A stretch of 64,000 nt of DNA from Helicobacter fennelliae. GTDB lineage: Bacteria; Campylobacterota; Campylobacteria; Campylobacterales; Helicobacteraceae. The DNA is taken from positions 248,001 through 312,000 of the forward strand of contig NZ_UGIB01000001.1 in NCBI RefSeq assembly GCF_900451005.1, given 5' to 3'. Position numbers and translations under genes: made by a program. Positions 1 to 17,674 of this stretch are shown here, in pieces (within the stretch, counting starts at the first letter, position 1; each line of letters starts with the position of its first letter). Under the pieces are notes generated by a model. It was given only the letters and a program-made list of their open reading frames with translations, ran no database searches and had not been told where the DNA came from.

Positions 1-21
1 TCTTGATATAAGATTTATCTT

Positions 22-78
22 AGACTAATGACTACAAGGGCGTAATGCTTAAAATCTTACCTTGTATAAGTCGAGTCT
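22..78 (+). promoter_or_regulatory. L10 (rplJ) ribosomal-protein leader
   Basis: The RNA upstream of rplJ folds into nested stems: 22-26 with 74-78 (AGACT/AGTCT), 30-33 with 69-72 (GACT/AGTC) and 34-39 with 60-65 (ACAAGG/CCTTGT). An asymmetric internal loop (AATG-type) separates the outer helices. This position and shape match the L10-L12 autoregulatory leaders known from many bacteria, where L10 binds its own mRNA. The fold is seen in the sequence; binding by L10 is inferred. Confidence 0.65.
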
Positions 79-91
79 GAAAGGAGGAAAA

Positions 92-574
92 ATGACCAAG
101 ATTCAGAAACAGCAGACTATTGAGTATCTCACTCAAGAATTCAAAGCCACACAAACTTTGATCGTTTGTGATTATAAAGGCACAAATGTAAAAAAACTTG
201 AGGAGTTGCGGAATTCAGCGAGAAAATTCGATGCAAAAGTGCAAGTAATCAAAAACACTCTAGCTCGTATCGCTCTCAAAGAATCTCATTATCCAGATTT
301 AGATATTCAAGATACAAATATCTTTATTTGGGGTAGCGATCAAATTGCTCTCTCTAAAGTTGTTGTGAAATTTGCAGAAACAAATGAAAACACTTTTGCA
401 ATCAAAGTCGGAAGTTTTGATAATGAAAAAGTAGATAAGCAACACATTATCTCAATTTCTAAACTTCCAAGCAAAGAAGAGCTTATTGGTATGCTTTTGT
501 CAGTTTGGACTGCTCCAGCTCGATATTTTGTTACTGGGCTAGACAATCTAAGAAAACAAAAAGAACAAAATTAA
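92..574 (+). CDS. rplJ: 50S ribosomal protein L10
   Basis: L10 forms the base of the ribosomal stalk and binds L7/L12 dimers through its C-terminal helix; it also represses its own operon. The product is 160 residues, normal for the family. It opens [13 protein letters not shown] and contains the L10 motif around [16 protein letters not shown] and [13 protein letters not shown]. The ATG at 92 is chosen over an in-frame TTG at 62 because AGGAGG (82-87) is ideally spaced before it and the upstream codons lie in the leader RNA stem. rplL follows 28 bases later, as in the classical operon. Confidence 0.96.
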   Translation: MTKIQKQQTIEYLTQEFKATQTLIVCDYKGTNVKKLEELRNSARKFDAKVQVIKNTLARIALKESHYPDLDIQDTNIFIWGSDQIALSKVVVKFAETNENTFAIKVGSFDNEKVDKQHIISISKLPSKEELIGMLLSVWTAPARYFVTGLDNLRKQKEQN

Positions 575-602
575 ACATTACAAAGTTACATAAGGAGTTA
601 CT

Positions 603-980
603 ATGGCAATTAGTAAAGAAGAAGTTTTAGAATACATTGGCGGACTTTCAGTCCTTGAGTTATCAGAGCTTGTTAAGGCTTTTGAAGAAAAATTTGGTGT
701 AAGCGCAGCTCCTACTGTTGTAGCAGGAGCAGCAGGTGCTGGAGCCGGAGCGGGTGCAGCAGAAGAAAAAACAGATTTTAATGTAATCTTGGTCGATGCT
801 GGTGCAAATAAAATCAATGTCATTAAAGCTGTTCGTGAAATCACAGGTCTTGGGCTTAAAGAAGCAAAAGATGCAACAGAAAAAACCCCTCATACTCTTA
901 AAGAAGGCGTCAATAAAGACGATGCGGCTGCTTTCAAAAAGAAACTTGAAGAAGCTGGCGCTAAGGTTGAGATTAAATAA
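603..980 (+). CDS. rplL: 50S ribosomal protein L7/L12
   Basis: Stalk protein that recruits translational GTPases such as EF-G. The 125 residues show an N-terminal dimerisation domain ([20 protein letters not shown]), an Ala/Gly-rich hinge near residues 42-55 and the conserved C-terminal domain with [14 protein letters not shown]. An AAGGAG lies just before the ATG. It shares the rplJ transcript. Two hairpins after its stop codon probably adjust read-through into rpoBC. Confidence 0.97.
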   Translation: MAISKEEVLEYIGGLSVLELSELVKAFEEKFGVSAAPTVVAGAAGAGAGAGAAEEKTDFNVILVDAGANKINVIKAVREITGLGLKEAKDATEKTPHTLKEGVNKDDAAAFKKKLEEAGAKVEIK

Positions 981-1023
981 CCCCAAGCTAGAATCTATAA
1001 AGCTAGAATCTACACAAAATGTC

Positions 1024-1050
1024 GCCCAAATGCACTGCTTGTGTTTGGGC
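1024..1050 (+). terminator. Hairpin in rplL-rpoBC spacer (possible attenuator)
   Basis: GCCCAAA (1024-1030) pairs with TTTGGGC (1044-1050) around a 13-base loop, just upstream of a second, longer hairpin. No U-tract follows directly, so an attenuator or processing role is more likely than full termination. Confidence 0.4.
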
Positions 1051-1058
1051 TTATATCT

Positions 1059-1100
1059 AGCACTCTATTAGGTTCTAAACATAGTATCTAATAGAGTGCT
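1059..1100 (+). terminator. 12-bp perfect hairpin in rplL-rpoBC spacer
   Basis: AGCACTCTATTA (1059-1070) is the exact reverse complement of TAATAGAGTGCT (1089-1100), with an 18-base loop. Partial terminators and RNase III sites are known between rplL and rpoB in Escherichia coli, which set the lower synthesis of polymerase relative to ribosomal proteins. A comparable role here is inferred. Confidence 0.5.
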
Positions 1101-1125
1101 TCAAACTCAATAAATCTTTCTCTAA

Positions 1126-9798
<8,673 letters not shown>

Positions 9799-9871
9799 GA
9801 TAAATAAAAGATTAAATGATATAGAATTACAAGCTTAATTCTAATCTTATCTCAATTTGAAGGAAAAAACA

Positions 9872-10261
9872 TTGCCAACGATTAATCAGCTCATTCGCAA
9901 AGAGCGAAAAAAAGTCAATAAAAAAACAAAGTCTCCAGCATTGGTTGAGTGCCCGCAAAGAAGGGGTGTTTGCACTCGTGTATATACGACAACACCAAGA
10001 AAACCAAACTCTGCGTTAAGAAAGGTAGCCAAAGTGCGCCTTACAAGCAAAGTTGAAGTTATCAGCTATATTCCGGGTGAGGGGCATAACCTCCAAGAGC
10101 ACTCTATTGTGCTTGTTCGCGGTGGTCGTGTCAAAGACTTACCTGGGGTGAAATATCATATTATTCGTGGTGCGCTTGATACCGCAGGTGTGGCAAAAAG
10201 AAATGTATCACGTAGTAAATACGGCGCAAAAAAAGCCAAAGCCGGTGCTGATAAAAAATAA
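9872..10261 (+). CDS. rpsL: 30S ribosomal protein S12, Arg43 variant
   Basis: S12 lies at the decoding centre and governs accuracy. The 129-residue product starts at TTG 9872 ([14 protein letters not shown]), behind AAGGAA at 9860-9865; an in-frame TTG at 9857 would overlap that ribosome-binding site. The PNSALRKV and [13 protein letters not shown] motifs are intact. Codon 43 (9998-10000) is AGA, giving Arg where most bacteria have Lys (TTTPRKPNS). K43R is a well-known streptomycin-resistance substitution in E. coli, mycobacteria and H. pylori. Lys at the other hot spot (about residue 88) is retained. Confidence 0.95.
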   Translation: MPTINQLIRKERKKVNKKTKSPALVECPQRRGVCTRVYTTTPRKPNSALRKVAKVRLTSKVEVISYIPGEGHNLQEHSIVLVRGGRVKDLPGVKYHIIRGALDTAGVAKRNVSRSKYGAKKAKAGADKK

Positions 10262-10271
10262 ATAACTTTAA

Positions 10272-10748
<477 letters not shown>

Positions 10749-10757
10749 GGATAAGCT

Positions 10758-12836
10758 ATGGCAAGAAAAACCCCTCTTAATAAAATTCGAAATATCGGAA
10801 TCGCCGCTCACATTGACGCAGGAAAGACAACAACTTCTGAACGAATCCTTTTTTATACAGGCGTAAGCCATAAAATTGGCGAGGTGCATGATGGTGCAGC
10901 AACTATGGACTGGATGGAGCAAGAAAAAGAGCGCGGAATCACAATCACCTCTGCGGCTACGACTTGTTTTTGGAAAGATTATCAAATCAACCTCATCGAC
11001 ACTCCCGGACACGTGGATTTCACAATCGAAGTAGAACGTTCTATGCGCGTGCTTGATGGTGCTGTGGCTGTATTTTGCTCTGTAGGTGGCGTGCAACCTC
11101 AAAGTGAAACAGTTTGGCGACAAGCAAATAAATATGGTGTGCCGCGAATGGTATTTGTCAATAAAATGGATAGGATCGGCGCAAACTTTTATAATGTAGA
11201 ATCTCAAATCAAACAACGTCTAAAAGCCAATCCTATTCCTATCAATCTCCCTATCGGTGCGGAAGATTCATTTAAAGGTATAATCGATCTTATCCAAATG
11301 AAAGCGATTGTTTGGAATGACGAAACAATGGGCGCAAAATATGATATTGAAGAGATTCCTGCAGAATTGCAAGACAAAGCAAAAGAATACCGCGAAAAGC
11401 TTGTAGAAGCGGCTGCCGAACAAGATGAAGCATTGATGGAAAAATATCTCGGCGGAGAGGATTTAAGCATTGATGAAATCAAAAAAGGAATCAAAATTGG
11501 TTGCCACAATATGAGCCTTATCCCTATGCTTTGTGGTTCAAGCTTTAAAAACAAAGGCGTGCAGACATTGCTTGATGCGGTTGTGGATTTTCTCCCTGCA
11601 CCCACAGAGGTTACAGACATCAAAGGTATAGATCCAAAAACCGAAGCAGAAATCCATGTAGAATCTAGCGATAATGGCGCGTTTGCAGGACTTGCATTTA
11701 AGATTATGACAGATCCATTTGTCGGACAGCTTACATTTGTGCGCGTGTATCGTGGTATGCTAGAATCTGGAAGCTATGTGATGAATTCTACAAAAGCCAA
11801 AAAAGAACGTGTAGGACGACTTCTTAAAATGCACTCCAACAAACGAGAGGACATCAAAGAAGTGTATGCGGGAGAGATTTGCGCATTTGTAGGGCTCAAA
11901 GAAACGCTCACGGGCGATACTCTCTGTGATGAAAAAGCTCCTGTAATTTTGGAACGTATGGAATTCCCAGAACCTGTAATCCACATTGCTGTCGAGCCCA
12001 AAACAAAAGCTGATCAAGAAAAAATGGCTGTCGCTCTTGGCAAGCTTGCTGAAGAAGATCCAAGTTTTAGGGTTAGCACACAAGAAGAAACAGGGCAAAC
12101 ACTTATCGGCGGTATGGGCGAACTCCACCTAGAAATCATCGTAGATAGACTTAAGCGCGAGTTTAAAGTCGAGGCGGAAGTTGGACAACCACAAGTTGCG
12201 TTCAGAGAGACAATTAGAAGCGCAGTCGAGCAAGAATGCAAATATGCTAAACAAAGCGGTGGGCGCGGACAATATGGACATGTCTTTATTAAGCTTGAGC
12301 CAAAAGAGCCAGGTAGCGGATATGAATTTGTCAATAACATTAGTGGCGGGGTGATCCCAAAAGAATATATCCCAGCGGTAGATAAAGGTATCCAAGAAGC
12401 AATGCAAAATGGCGTGCTTGCAGGTTATCCAGTAGTGGATTTTAAGATTACACTCTATGATGGAAGCTATCATGATGTGGATTCTTCAGAAATGGCATTT
12501 AAGATTGCAGGTTCTATGGCGTTTAAAGATGCGTGTCGCAAAGCAAATGCGGTGCTTTTAGAGCCACTAATGAAAGTTGAAGTCGAAGTGCCAGAAGAAT
12601 ATATGGGCGATGTGATAGGCGATCTTAACCGCAGACGAGGACAGATCAACTCAATGGACGATCGTATGGGCTTAAAAATCGTTAATGCCTTTGTGCCATT
12701 GGCTGAGATGTTTGGCTACTCTACGGATTTACGTTCGGCTACACAAGGTAGAGGCACTTATACAATGGAATTTAATCATTATGGCGAAGTGCCTAACAAT
12801 ATCGCAAAAGAAATTATGGAAAAACGCAATGGCTAA
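10758..12836 (+). CDS. fusA: Elongation factor G
   Basis: Translocase GTPase of 692 residues, normal length. Seen are the P-loop AHIDAGKTT, the switch I region [11 protein letters not shown], the switch [10 protein letters not shown] and the NKMD base-specificity motif, followed by domains II-V ending near [15 protein letters not shown]. It starts 10 bases after rpsG. Its stop codon lies inside a small terminator-like hairpin, and a fucosyltransferase remnant follows after 30 bases. Confidence 0.97.
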   Translation: MARKTPLNKIRNIGIAAHIDAGKTTTSERILFYTGVSHKIGEVHDGAATMDWMEQEKERGITITSAATTCFWKDYQINLIDTPGHVDFTIEVERSMRVLDGAVAVFCSVGGVQPQSETVWRQANKYGVPRMVFVNKMDRIGANFYNVESQIKQRLKANPIPINLPIGAEDSFKGIIDLIQMKAIVWNDETMGAKYDIEEIPAELQDKAKEYREKLVEAAAEQDEALMEKYLGGEDLSIDEIKKGIKIGCHNMSLIPMLCGSSFKNKGVQTLLDAVVDFLPAPTEVTDIKGIDPKTEAEIHVESSDNGAFAGLAFKIMTDPFVGQLTFVRVYRGMLESGSYVMNSTKAKKERVGRLLKMHSNKREDIKEVYAGEICAFVGLKETLTGDTLCDEKAPVILERMEFPEPVIHIAVEPKTKADQEKMAVALGKLAEEDPSFRVSTQEETGQTLIGGMGELHLEIIVDRLKREFKVEAEVGQPQVAFRETIRSAVEQECKYAKQSGGRGQYGHVFIKLEPKEPGSGYEFVNNISGGVIPKEYIPAVDKGIQEAMQNGVLAGYPVVDFKITLYDGSYHDVDSSEMAFKIAGSMAFKDACRKANAVLLEPLMKVEVEVPEEYMGDVIGDLNRRRGQINSMDDRMGLKIVNAFVPLAEMFGYSTDLRSATQGRGTYTMEFNHYGEVPNNIAKEIMEKRNG

Positions 12837-12854
12837 GAAATCCTTAGCCGTTTT
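12831..12854 (+). terminator. Weak terminator overlapping the fusA stop
   Basis: GGCTAAG (12831-12837) pairs with CTTAGCC (12843-12849) around a 5-base loop and is followed by GTTTTG. The 7-bp stem includes the fusA stop codon. Termination may be partial, so the following gene could receive read-through. Confidence 0.5.
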
Positions 12855-13001
12855 GAAATAATAATCATGATTGTTCAAATTGGTGGCGGGCTTGGTAACC
12901 AAATGTTTCAATATACCTTTGCCAAAACATTAGCTCATCGTGGCTTTGATGTGGCGCTTGATGTCTCATGGTATGATTTAGATAGTAATAAAACTCCTAA
13001 T

Positions 13002-13011
13002 GGGGGGGGGG
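13002..13011 (+). repeat. Poly-G tract (G10) in futC-like gene
   Basis: Ten consecutive G. At this length the frame through the tract is the one that fits the downstream middle segment once the neighbouring 11-bp duplication is discounted. The flanks (CCTAAT before, CTATAAAGG after) do not match the GTTGTC flank of the other group of tracts. Confidence 0.9.
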
Positions 13012-13029
13012 CTATAAAGGAACCAGAGA

Positions 13030-13051
13030 GTAAAAATCAAGTAAAAATCAA
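13030..13051 (+). repeat. 11-bp tandem duplication inside futC-like gene
   Basis: GTAAAAATCAA occurs at 13030-13040 and again at 13041-13051. Eleven is not a multiple of three, so the extra copy shifts the frame and brings in the TAA at 13059-13061. Deleting one copy would restore continuity into the middle GT11 segment. Confidence 0.85.
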
Positions 13052-13884
13052 AACAATATAATTATTCGCGATTTTGAGATTGGTAATTTTATGATTTCAC
13101 TCCCCTTATCAAAAAAATCTAATACAAAAAAATTTTTTTACTCCAATGATTTTACTTTTATCTTTCGTAGAATCATTAAAAATTTTCTCCCTCGCAAATA
13201 TAGAATACCTATTATAGATTTAACATTAGAGAAACAAAGGCATTGCTACAAGAGATAAAAACTAAAAACTTCAATAATAAATCTTATTTTAATGGTCTTT
13301 TTCAAGATTATAGATATTTTCACCATATAAGAGAATCTTTGCTTCAGGATTTTACCCTCAAATCCCCACTTCAAGGCAATAACGCAACGCTCAAAGCCCA
13401 TATCACTAGCACTCTAGATTCTGCATTTTTGCATATACGAAGAGGAGATTATTTGAGCAATAATAATTGGTATTTTGTCAAACTTGGAAGTGCGTATTAT
13501 AATAGCGCGATTAGATTGCTAAAATCCAAAATCCCAAAGCCACATATTTTTGTCTTTAGTGATGACAAACAATGGTGCAAAAATCACTTTTTATCATATC
13601 TTGATAATGAAGTAAAGGATAATGTGAGCTTTGAATTTATCCAAGGCAACACCCAAGCAGACGCCACAAAAGAAATGGAGCTTATGCGATCATGTCAAAA
13701 CGCTATCATCGCAAACTCCACATTTAGCTGGTGGGCGTCCTACCTTATCCAAAACCCCAATAAAATCATCATTTGCCCTTCTCGCTTTTTTTATGACAAA
13801 TCAGTAGATGAATTTTATATAAATGGTTTTGCTATGCCAGAGTATTATAAAATTGATCCGATTTGGGGTGGTATAGAATCTTAG

Positions 13885-14108
13885 ATTCTAGATTCTCTCT
13901 TTTTTGCTATGTAACTCTAGGGCTTTGCTTGAAGCTACATTTCAGGGAGTTTAAAATTTTTAGCCTACGATGAACGCTTAATGTTACACTTTTTTGTGTT
14001 TTTGCTTGTCTAAAAATTTCTACAACCCTACTAAATCTGCCTAAAAATAGAGGATTTTTTTACGCCACTTTGTGTTTTCATAGAATCTAGAATCTATACC
14101 ATTTTATC
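13885..14108. other. Spacer with degenerate family-B repeat
   Basis: No gene is seen. TAGATTCT/AGAATCTA words cluster at 13873-13895 (directly after the futC remnant) and 14084-14096. The stretch about 14036-14092, with CTAAAAATAGAGGATTTTT followed by TTTGTGTTTTCATAGAATCT, is a diverged, truncated copy of the intergenic repeat found at 23161-23340 and 47354-47549. Confidence 0.55.
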
Positions 14109-14238
14109 GTCATTGCGAAGCTTTTTAGGGCTGTGGCAATCTATTTTTGCTAGATTGCTTCGTCCTATCGTCCTCGCAATGACGGGAGTGTGGGCTTGTC
14201 ATTGCGAGCAAAATTGAAAATTTTGCGTGGCAATCCAT
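14109..14238 (+). repeat. Family-A dispersed repeat (GTCATTGCGAG...GTGGCAATCC)
   Basis: Starts CGTCATTGCGA (14109-14119), which is the reverse complement of TCGCAATGACG at 14174-14184, and ends GCGTGGCAATCCA. Nearly the same sequence, including TTGCTAGATTGCTTCGTCC and the AAAATTGAAAATTTTGCG stem, recurs at 47596-47729 and in part at 36800-36884. Such hairpin-rich elements resemble REP/MITE-type intergenic repeats of other bacteria. Confidence 0.8.
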
Positions 14239-14323
14239 AAAATCCACTTTTAGAATCTAGATTCCACACAACTAACTCAAAAATCTCTCACCACATACCA
14301 CTTTAAAATTTACAAAACATTGA

Positions 14324-14351
14324 TATACTAACACTAAAGTTTTATGATAAA
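14324..14351 (+). promoter_or_regulatory. cbpA operon promoter with candidate HspR site
   Basis: TATACT at 14324-14329 is a plausible -10 element. Immediately downstream, AAAGTTTTATGATAAA (14336-14351) matches 13 of 16 bases with AAAGTTTATAGATAAA at 38839-38854, upstream of hrcA-grpE-dnaK. In H. pylori both operons are repressed by HspR. The shared word is seen; HspR binding is inferred, and it is not a textbook HAIR element. Confidence 0.4.
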
Positions 14352-14399
14352 AAACACTAAACTAATCGATACAATTCAATGCAACAAGGAGCGACAACT

Positions 14400-15323
14400 A
14401 TGAGTAAAAGTCTGTATCAGACGCTTGAAGTCAGCGAAAATGCTTCGCAAGATGAAATCAAAAAAGCATATAGAAAACTTGCAAGAAAATACCACCCTGA
14501 TGTCAATAAACAAAAAGAAGCCGAGGAAAAATTCAAAGAAATCAACGCAGCCTATGAAATACTTAGCGATCCTGACAAAAGAGCTCAATACGATCAATTT
14601 GGCGACAATATGTTTGGCGGGCAAAATTTCAGCGATTTTGCGCGATCGCAAGGCGGAATGGGTGGAGTCAATCTCGATGATATTTTAAGCCAAATTTTTG
14701 GTGGCGGATTTGGTGGCAATAGCGGATTTAGCGGCGGTAGCTTTAGTAGCAGAGGTGCTGGATTTAGCGGATTTGGTGGGTTCAATGGCTTTGGTGACGG
14801 AAATAGCGGATTTAGCGAGGATTTAGATATTCACGCTCAGCTTAATATTCCATTTGATCTTGCTGTGCTTGGAGGCAAACACAAAATATCACTCAATGGT
14901 GAAAGCATAGAATTTAAGATTCCAGCGGGCATAGACAATGGAAAAAGTATCCGCGTGCGCAATAAAGGCAAAAAATCAAAAAGCGGAGCTGTGGGAGATT
15001 TGATTTTGAAAATCTCTGTCGAGCCAAGCGCAACATACACAAGAAATGGCGACAATCTCACTAAAAGTTTTGATGTGCCTTTAGGCATAGCCCTTTTTGG
15101 CGGAAAGCTTAGCGTCCCCACGCTCTACAAAGATGTAACGCTCAAAATTCCCAAAGACACAAAAAACGGACAAAAATTTCGCCTCAAAGAATTAGGAGTC
15201 AAAAACATCAAAAATGGCGCAATGGGCGATTTATACCTTCAAGCAAATATCATTAATCCACCGCTAGATTCTCTCTCAAAGCCACTCCAAGATATGCTAG
15301 AAAAAGAGCTTCTCAAACCATAA
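14400..15323 (+). CDS. cbpA: DnaJ-family co-chaperone CbpA
   Basis: A 307-residue J-protein that stimulates DnaK ATPase. It has an N-terminal J domain with the invariant HPD (RKYHPDVNK), a Gly/Phe-rich segment (about residues 85-140), and two beta-barrel substrate-binding domains. The CxxCxGxG zinc finger of true DnaJ is absent, which marks the CbpA type. ATG 14400 is chosen over 14379 because AAGGAG (14386-14391) is well placed and the protein then begins [11 protein letters not shown]. First gene of cbpA-hspR-rarA, as in H. pylori. Confidence 0.93.
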   Translation: MSKSLYQTLEVSENASQDEIKKAYRKLARKYHPDVNKQKEAEEKFKEINAAYEILSDPDKRAQYDQFGDNMFGGQNFSDFARSQGGMGGVNLDDILSQIFGGGFGGNSGFSGGSFSSRGAGFSGFGGFNGFGDGNSGFSEDLDIHAQLNIPFDLAVLGGKHKISLNGESIEFKIPAGIDNGKSIRVRNKGKKSKSGAVGDLILKISVEPSATYTRNGDNLTKSFDVPLGIALFGGKLSVPTLYKDVTLKIPKDTKNGQKFRLKELGVKNIKNGAMGDLYLQANIINPPLDSLSKPLQDMLEKELLKP

Positions 15324-15333
15324 AGGAGGAAAT

Positions 15334-15684
15334 ATGTATAGCTATGATGAGCCTGTATATTTGATTAGTGTCGTTGCCAAAATCCTAGCAATCCATCCTC
15401 AAACCCTGCGACAATACGAAAAAGAAGGATTGATAGAGCCGGGCAGGACAGAGGGAAAAATGCGGCTGTATTCGCAAAGAGATATTGACAAAATCAAAAC
15501 CATTCTGCGCCTCACTCGCGATCTTGGCGTAAATCTTGCCGGCGTTGATATTATTTTGCGGCTCAAAGACAAGCTTGATGAGCTTGATGCGATAAATGAG
15601 CAATTGCGCTCAAGCACTAATAAGCAACAAAATAGTGTCGCGCTCAAACAAAGCTCGTATGAACTCATCATTTTCAAAAAATAA
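15334..15684 (+). CDS. hspR: Heat-shock repressor HspR (MerR family)
   Basis: DNA-binding repressor of chaperone genes. The 116-residue product shows the MerR winged-helix signature: VAKILAIHPQTLRQYEKEGLIEPGRTEGKMRLYSQRDID, then a helical region (LRLTRDLGVNLAGVDIILRLKDKLDEL). AAGGAGG lies just before ATG 15334, ten bases after cbpA. In H. pylori HspR represses its own operon, groESL and, together with HrcA, hrcA-grpE-dnaK. The same circuit is likely here, because both target operons are in the window with a shared upstream motif. Confidence 0.92.
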   Translation: MYSYDEPVYLISVVAKILAIHPQTLRQYEKEGLIEPGRTEGKMRLYSQRDIDKIKTILRLTRDLGVNLAGVDIILRLKDKLDELDAINEQLRSSTNKQQNSVALKQSSYELIIFKK

Positions 15685-15701
15685 ATCACAAGCAAATTTC
15701 A

Positions 15702-17030
15702 ATGAATCTCGCTTTAAATCTGCGCCCCACAAGCCTTGAAGACTTTGTAGGGCAAAAGCACATCATCGGCAAAAATAAGCCACTCTACAATGCGATTCAC
15801 AACAAACAATGCCCACATTGCTTTTTTTATGGACCGCCGGGCGTTGGCAAAACAACTCTTGTCAAACTCATCGCCAAAGAGCTTGGAAGCGTATTTATAG
15901 AATACAATGCGACAAATCTCAAGCTTGAAGTCCTGCGCCAAACACTCAAACAATACCAAAACTCGCTTATCACTCCGGTTTTGTTTATCGATGAAGTGCA
16001 TCGGCTGACAAAAATCCTTCAAGATGCCTTACTTCCGATAATGGAAGAAAAGCAAGCCATTATATTTGGCGCAAGCACAGAGAATCCATTTTATGCGCTC
16101 ACAGGAGCTATCAGATCGCGCTCTTTGCTTTTTGAGCTAAAAAAACTCTCAGCTAGCGATATGCGTATCGTGCTTGATAGAGCGCTAGATTCTCTGCATA
16201 TCTTAACTTTGCAGGATTCTACACAGGATTCTACACAGGATTTTGCGCAAGATTCTACGCAGAATCCAGAATCTAAAACCACCGCGCCAGAATCTAACCC
16301 CAAAGCACACAATACAAAACCTTTAGATCAGACTTGCAAAACCATCACCAAAGATGCCAAAGACTACCTCATCTCAAGCAGTGCGGGCGATATACGCGCT
16401 ATGCTTAATCTCCTTGAAGTCGCTGCAAACACAAAGCACATCATCAAACAAGACATACAAAATCTCCGCCCATTTAGCCTCAATGATGGCTCAAGCGAAG
16501 ATGACACACATTACAATCTCGCCTCAGCGATGATTAAATCTATACGAGGTAGTGATATTGACGCGAGTATGTATTATTTGGCGCGACTTATCGCTGGCGG
16601 TGAAAATCCAGAATTTATCGCGAGACGATTAGTAATCTTAGCGAGCGAAGATATAGGCAACGCCAATCCAAACGCACTCAACCTCGCCACTTCCACAATG
16701 CTTGCTGTAAGCAAAATCGGCTATCCAGAATCTAGAATCATACTCGCACAATGCGTGATCTATCTTGCAAGCTCTCCTAAGTCAAACACCGCCTACAAAG
16801 CGATTGACACTGCACTTGAGATGATCAAAAACGGTGAGATTCTGCCTATTTGCCCAAATATCCTGCCACATTCAAAAACTTATAAATACCCGCATAATTT
16901 TGGGGGATTTGTCAAGCAGCAATACCTTACAAAAGATTTGAAATTTGTCGAAAAAACTACTATCGGCTTTGAGAAAACGCTCAACGAATGGCTTGAAAAG
17001 ATAAAAAATATAAATACTAAAGATGAATGA
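15702..17030 (+). CDS. rarA: RarA/MgsA-type AAA+ ATPase
   Basis: Clamp-loader-like ATPase linked to stalled replication forks; the H. pylori homologue also follows hspR. The 442 residues include Walker A GPPGVGKTTLV, Walker B LFIDEVHRL, sensor 1 (GASTENPFY), and the C-terminal RarA domain (SAMIKSIRGSDIDASMYYLARLIAGGE). Between the AAA module and that domain lies a low-complexity insert (about residues 168-207) encoded by 12-bp repeats at 16215-16262 that read DSTQ. Such an insert is not usual for RarA. Starts 17 bases after hspR. Confidence 0.88.
   Translation: MNLALNLRPTSLEDFVGQKHIIGKNKPLYNAIHNKQCPHCFFYGPPGVGKTTLVKLIAKELGSVFIEYNATNLKLEVLRQTLKQYQNSLITPVLFIDEVHRLTKILQDALLPIMEEKQAIIFGASTENPFYALTGAIRSRSLLFELKKLSASDMRIVLDRALDSLHILTLQDSTQDSTQDFAQDSTQNPESKTTAPESNPKAHNTKPLDQTCKTITKDAKDYLISSSAGDIRAMLNLLEVAANTKHIIKQDIQNLRPFSLNDGSSEDDTHYNLASAMIKSIRGSDIDASMYYLARLIAGGENPEFIARRLVILASEDIGNANPNALNLATSTMLAVSKIGYPESRIILAQCVIYLASSPKSNTAYKAIDTALEMIKNGEILPICPNILPHSKTYKYPHNFGGFVKQQYLTKDLKFVEKTTIGFEKTLNEWLEKIKNINTKDE
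16215..16262 (+). repeat. 12-bp in-frame tandem repeats in rarA
   Basis: Four 12-base units: GATTCTACACAG twice, then GATTTTGCGCAA, then GATTCTACGCAG, encoding DSTQ DSTQ DFAQ DSTQ. The unit is a multiple of three, so copy changes alter linker length only. It contains the genome's frequent GATTCT word. Confidence 0.85.
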
Positions 17031-17124
17031 TATTTGATAGATTGGCAGGCAACTTAGGTGTGATAAATAAAAAAGGTGATAGAAAGTTTAGTGGCATTTT
17101 GTAAGCTTGATTTTTGATAAAAAC

Positions 17125-17164
17125 CTCATCTTTGATTCTTAGGTAAGGATTTTTCAAAGATGAG
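17125..17164. terminator. Bidirectional terminator between rarA and a convergent gene
   Basis: CTCATCTTTGA (17125-17135) is the exact reverse complement of TCAAAGATGAG (17154-17164), with an 18-base loop. It sits between the 3' ends of rarA (+) and the small secreted-protein gene (-). Confidence 0.55.
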
Positions 17165-17215
17165 ATATTAAAACTTTTGTTTGGTGGAGATTATGGCGTA
17201 AAAAGGTTAAATTAA

Positions 17216-17674
17216 TTATTTATCATATTTTGCAGTTTCTTTTTTAAAGCCTTCTCCATCAGCACTTTTAGCAAGTGTAAGCCATTGAAAACAATCTCTT
17301 GTATCGTATTTTCCTTTATTGACATCTTTAAGTATATTATCCCAGTGATTACTTCTCATAAAAAGTTTAGTTTCTTTATCTGTGTTTGCCTGAAATGGCA
17401 CTTTTTGTTTATGATATTCTCTTTTGCAAAGTTCTGTAAATTCCATTTGTGCTTTAATAATTTTTTCATCTTCTGCACTTCTTTTTGCGTCTGCTTCAGC
17501 TTTTTGAGCTTTCTTTGCTTCACCTTCTTTTTGTTTTTTGCCACTTGCTATATCTGAAGTATTATCTGCTAAGTCTTTAGTCGCTCCAACTAATCCACCT
17601 AAATCAAGCGCGCTAACCATAGATAACGATGAAGCTAAAATTACGCTTAGTCCTACAACTTTTATATTTTTCAT
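17216..17674 (-). CDS. Small secreted protein of unknown function
   Basis: The 152-residue product has a clear Sec signal peptide (MKNIKVVGLSVILASSLSMVSA, probable cleavage after VSA). A Gly/Ala stretch and a highly charged Lys/Glu/Ala segment (about residues 45-80, likely coiled coil) follow. The C-terminal half has two cysteines (CKREYHKQK and RDCFQW) that could form a disulfide. The gene stands alone, with AGGAGT before its ATG. I do not recognise a family. A periplasmic location is inferred. Confidence 0.75.
   Translation of the reverse strand: MKNIKVVGLSVILASSLSMVSALDLGGLVGATKDLADNTSDIASGKKQKEGEAKKAQKAEADAKRSAEDEKIIKAQMEFTELCKREYHKQKVPFQANTDKETKLFMRSNHWDNILKDVNKGKYDTRDCFQWLTLAKSADGEGFKKETAKYDK

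Larger units (their letters stand above)
12867..13884 (+). pseudogene. futC: Broken alpha-1,2-fucosyltransferase (GT11), three frames
   Basis: GT11 enzymes transfer fucose from GDP-fucose to galactose; in H. pylori FutC makes Lewis Y/b. The N-terminus (12867-13061) carries GGGLGNQMFQYTFAKTLA. The middle (about 13034-13256, another frame) reads IIIRDFEIGNFMISLPL. The C-terminal part (from about 13204, third frame) has FNGLFQDYRYF, HIRRGDY and NSTFSWWASYL. A G10 tract at 13002-13011 sits after codon 45. Neither G9 nor G11 restores the frame, because stops follow at once. The first break is instead an 11-bp tandem duplication (13030-13040 and 13041-13051): removing one copy joins the first two frames. 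A second shift lies between 13204 and 13256. Likely inactive; no clear ribosome-binding site. Confidence 0.85.

Noticed and set aside
1059-1100. AGCACTC ... GAGTGCT as a CIRCE element between rplL and rpoBC
   Set aside because: The arms resemble CIRCE, but the CTC and GAG parts are more than 20 bases apart instead of 9, and the pairing extends inward as a 12-bp stem. It is better read as an RNA hairpin.
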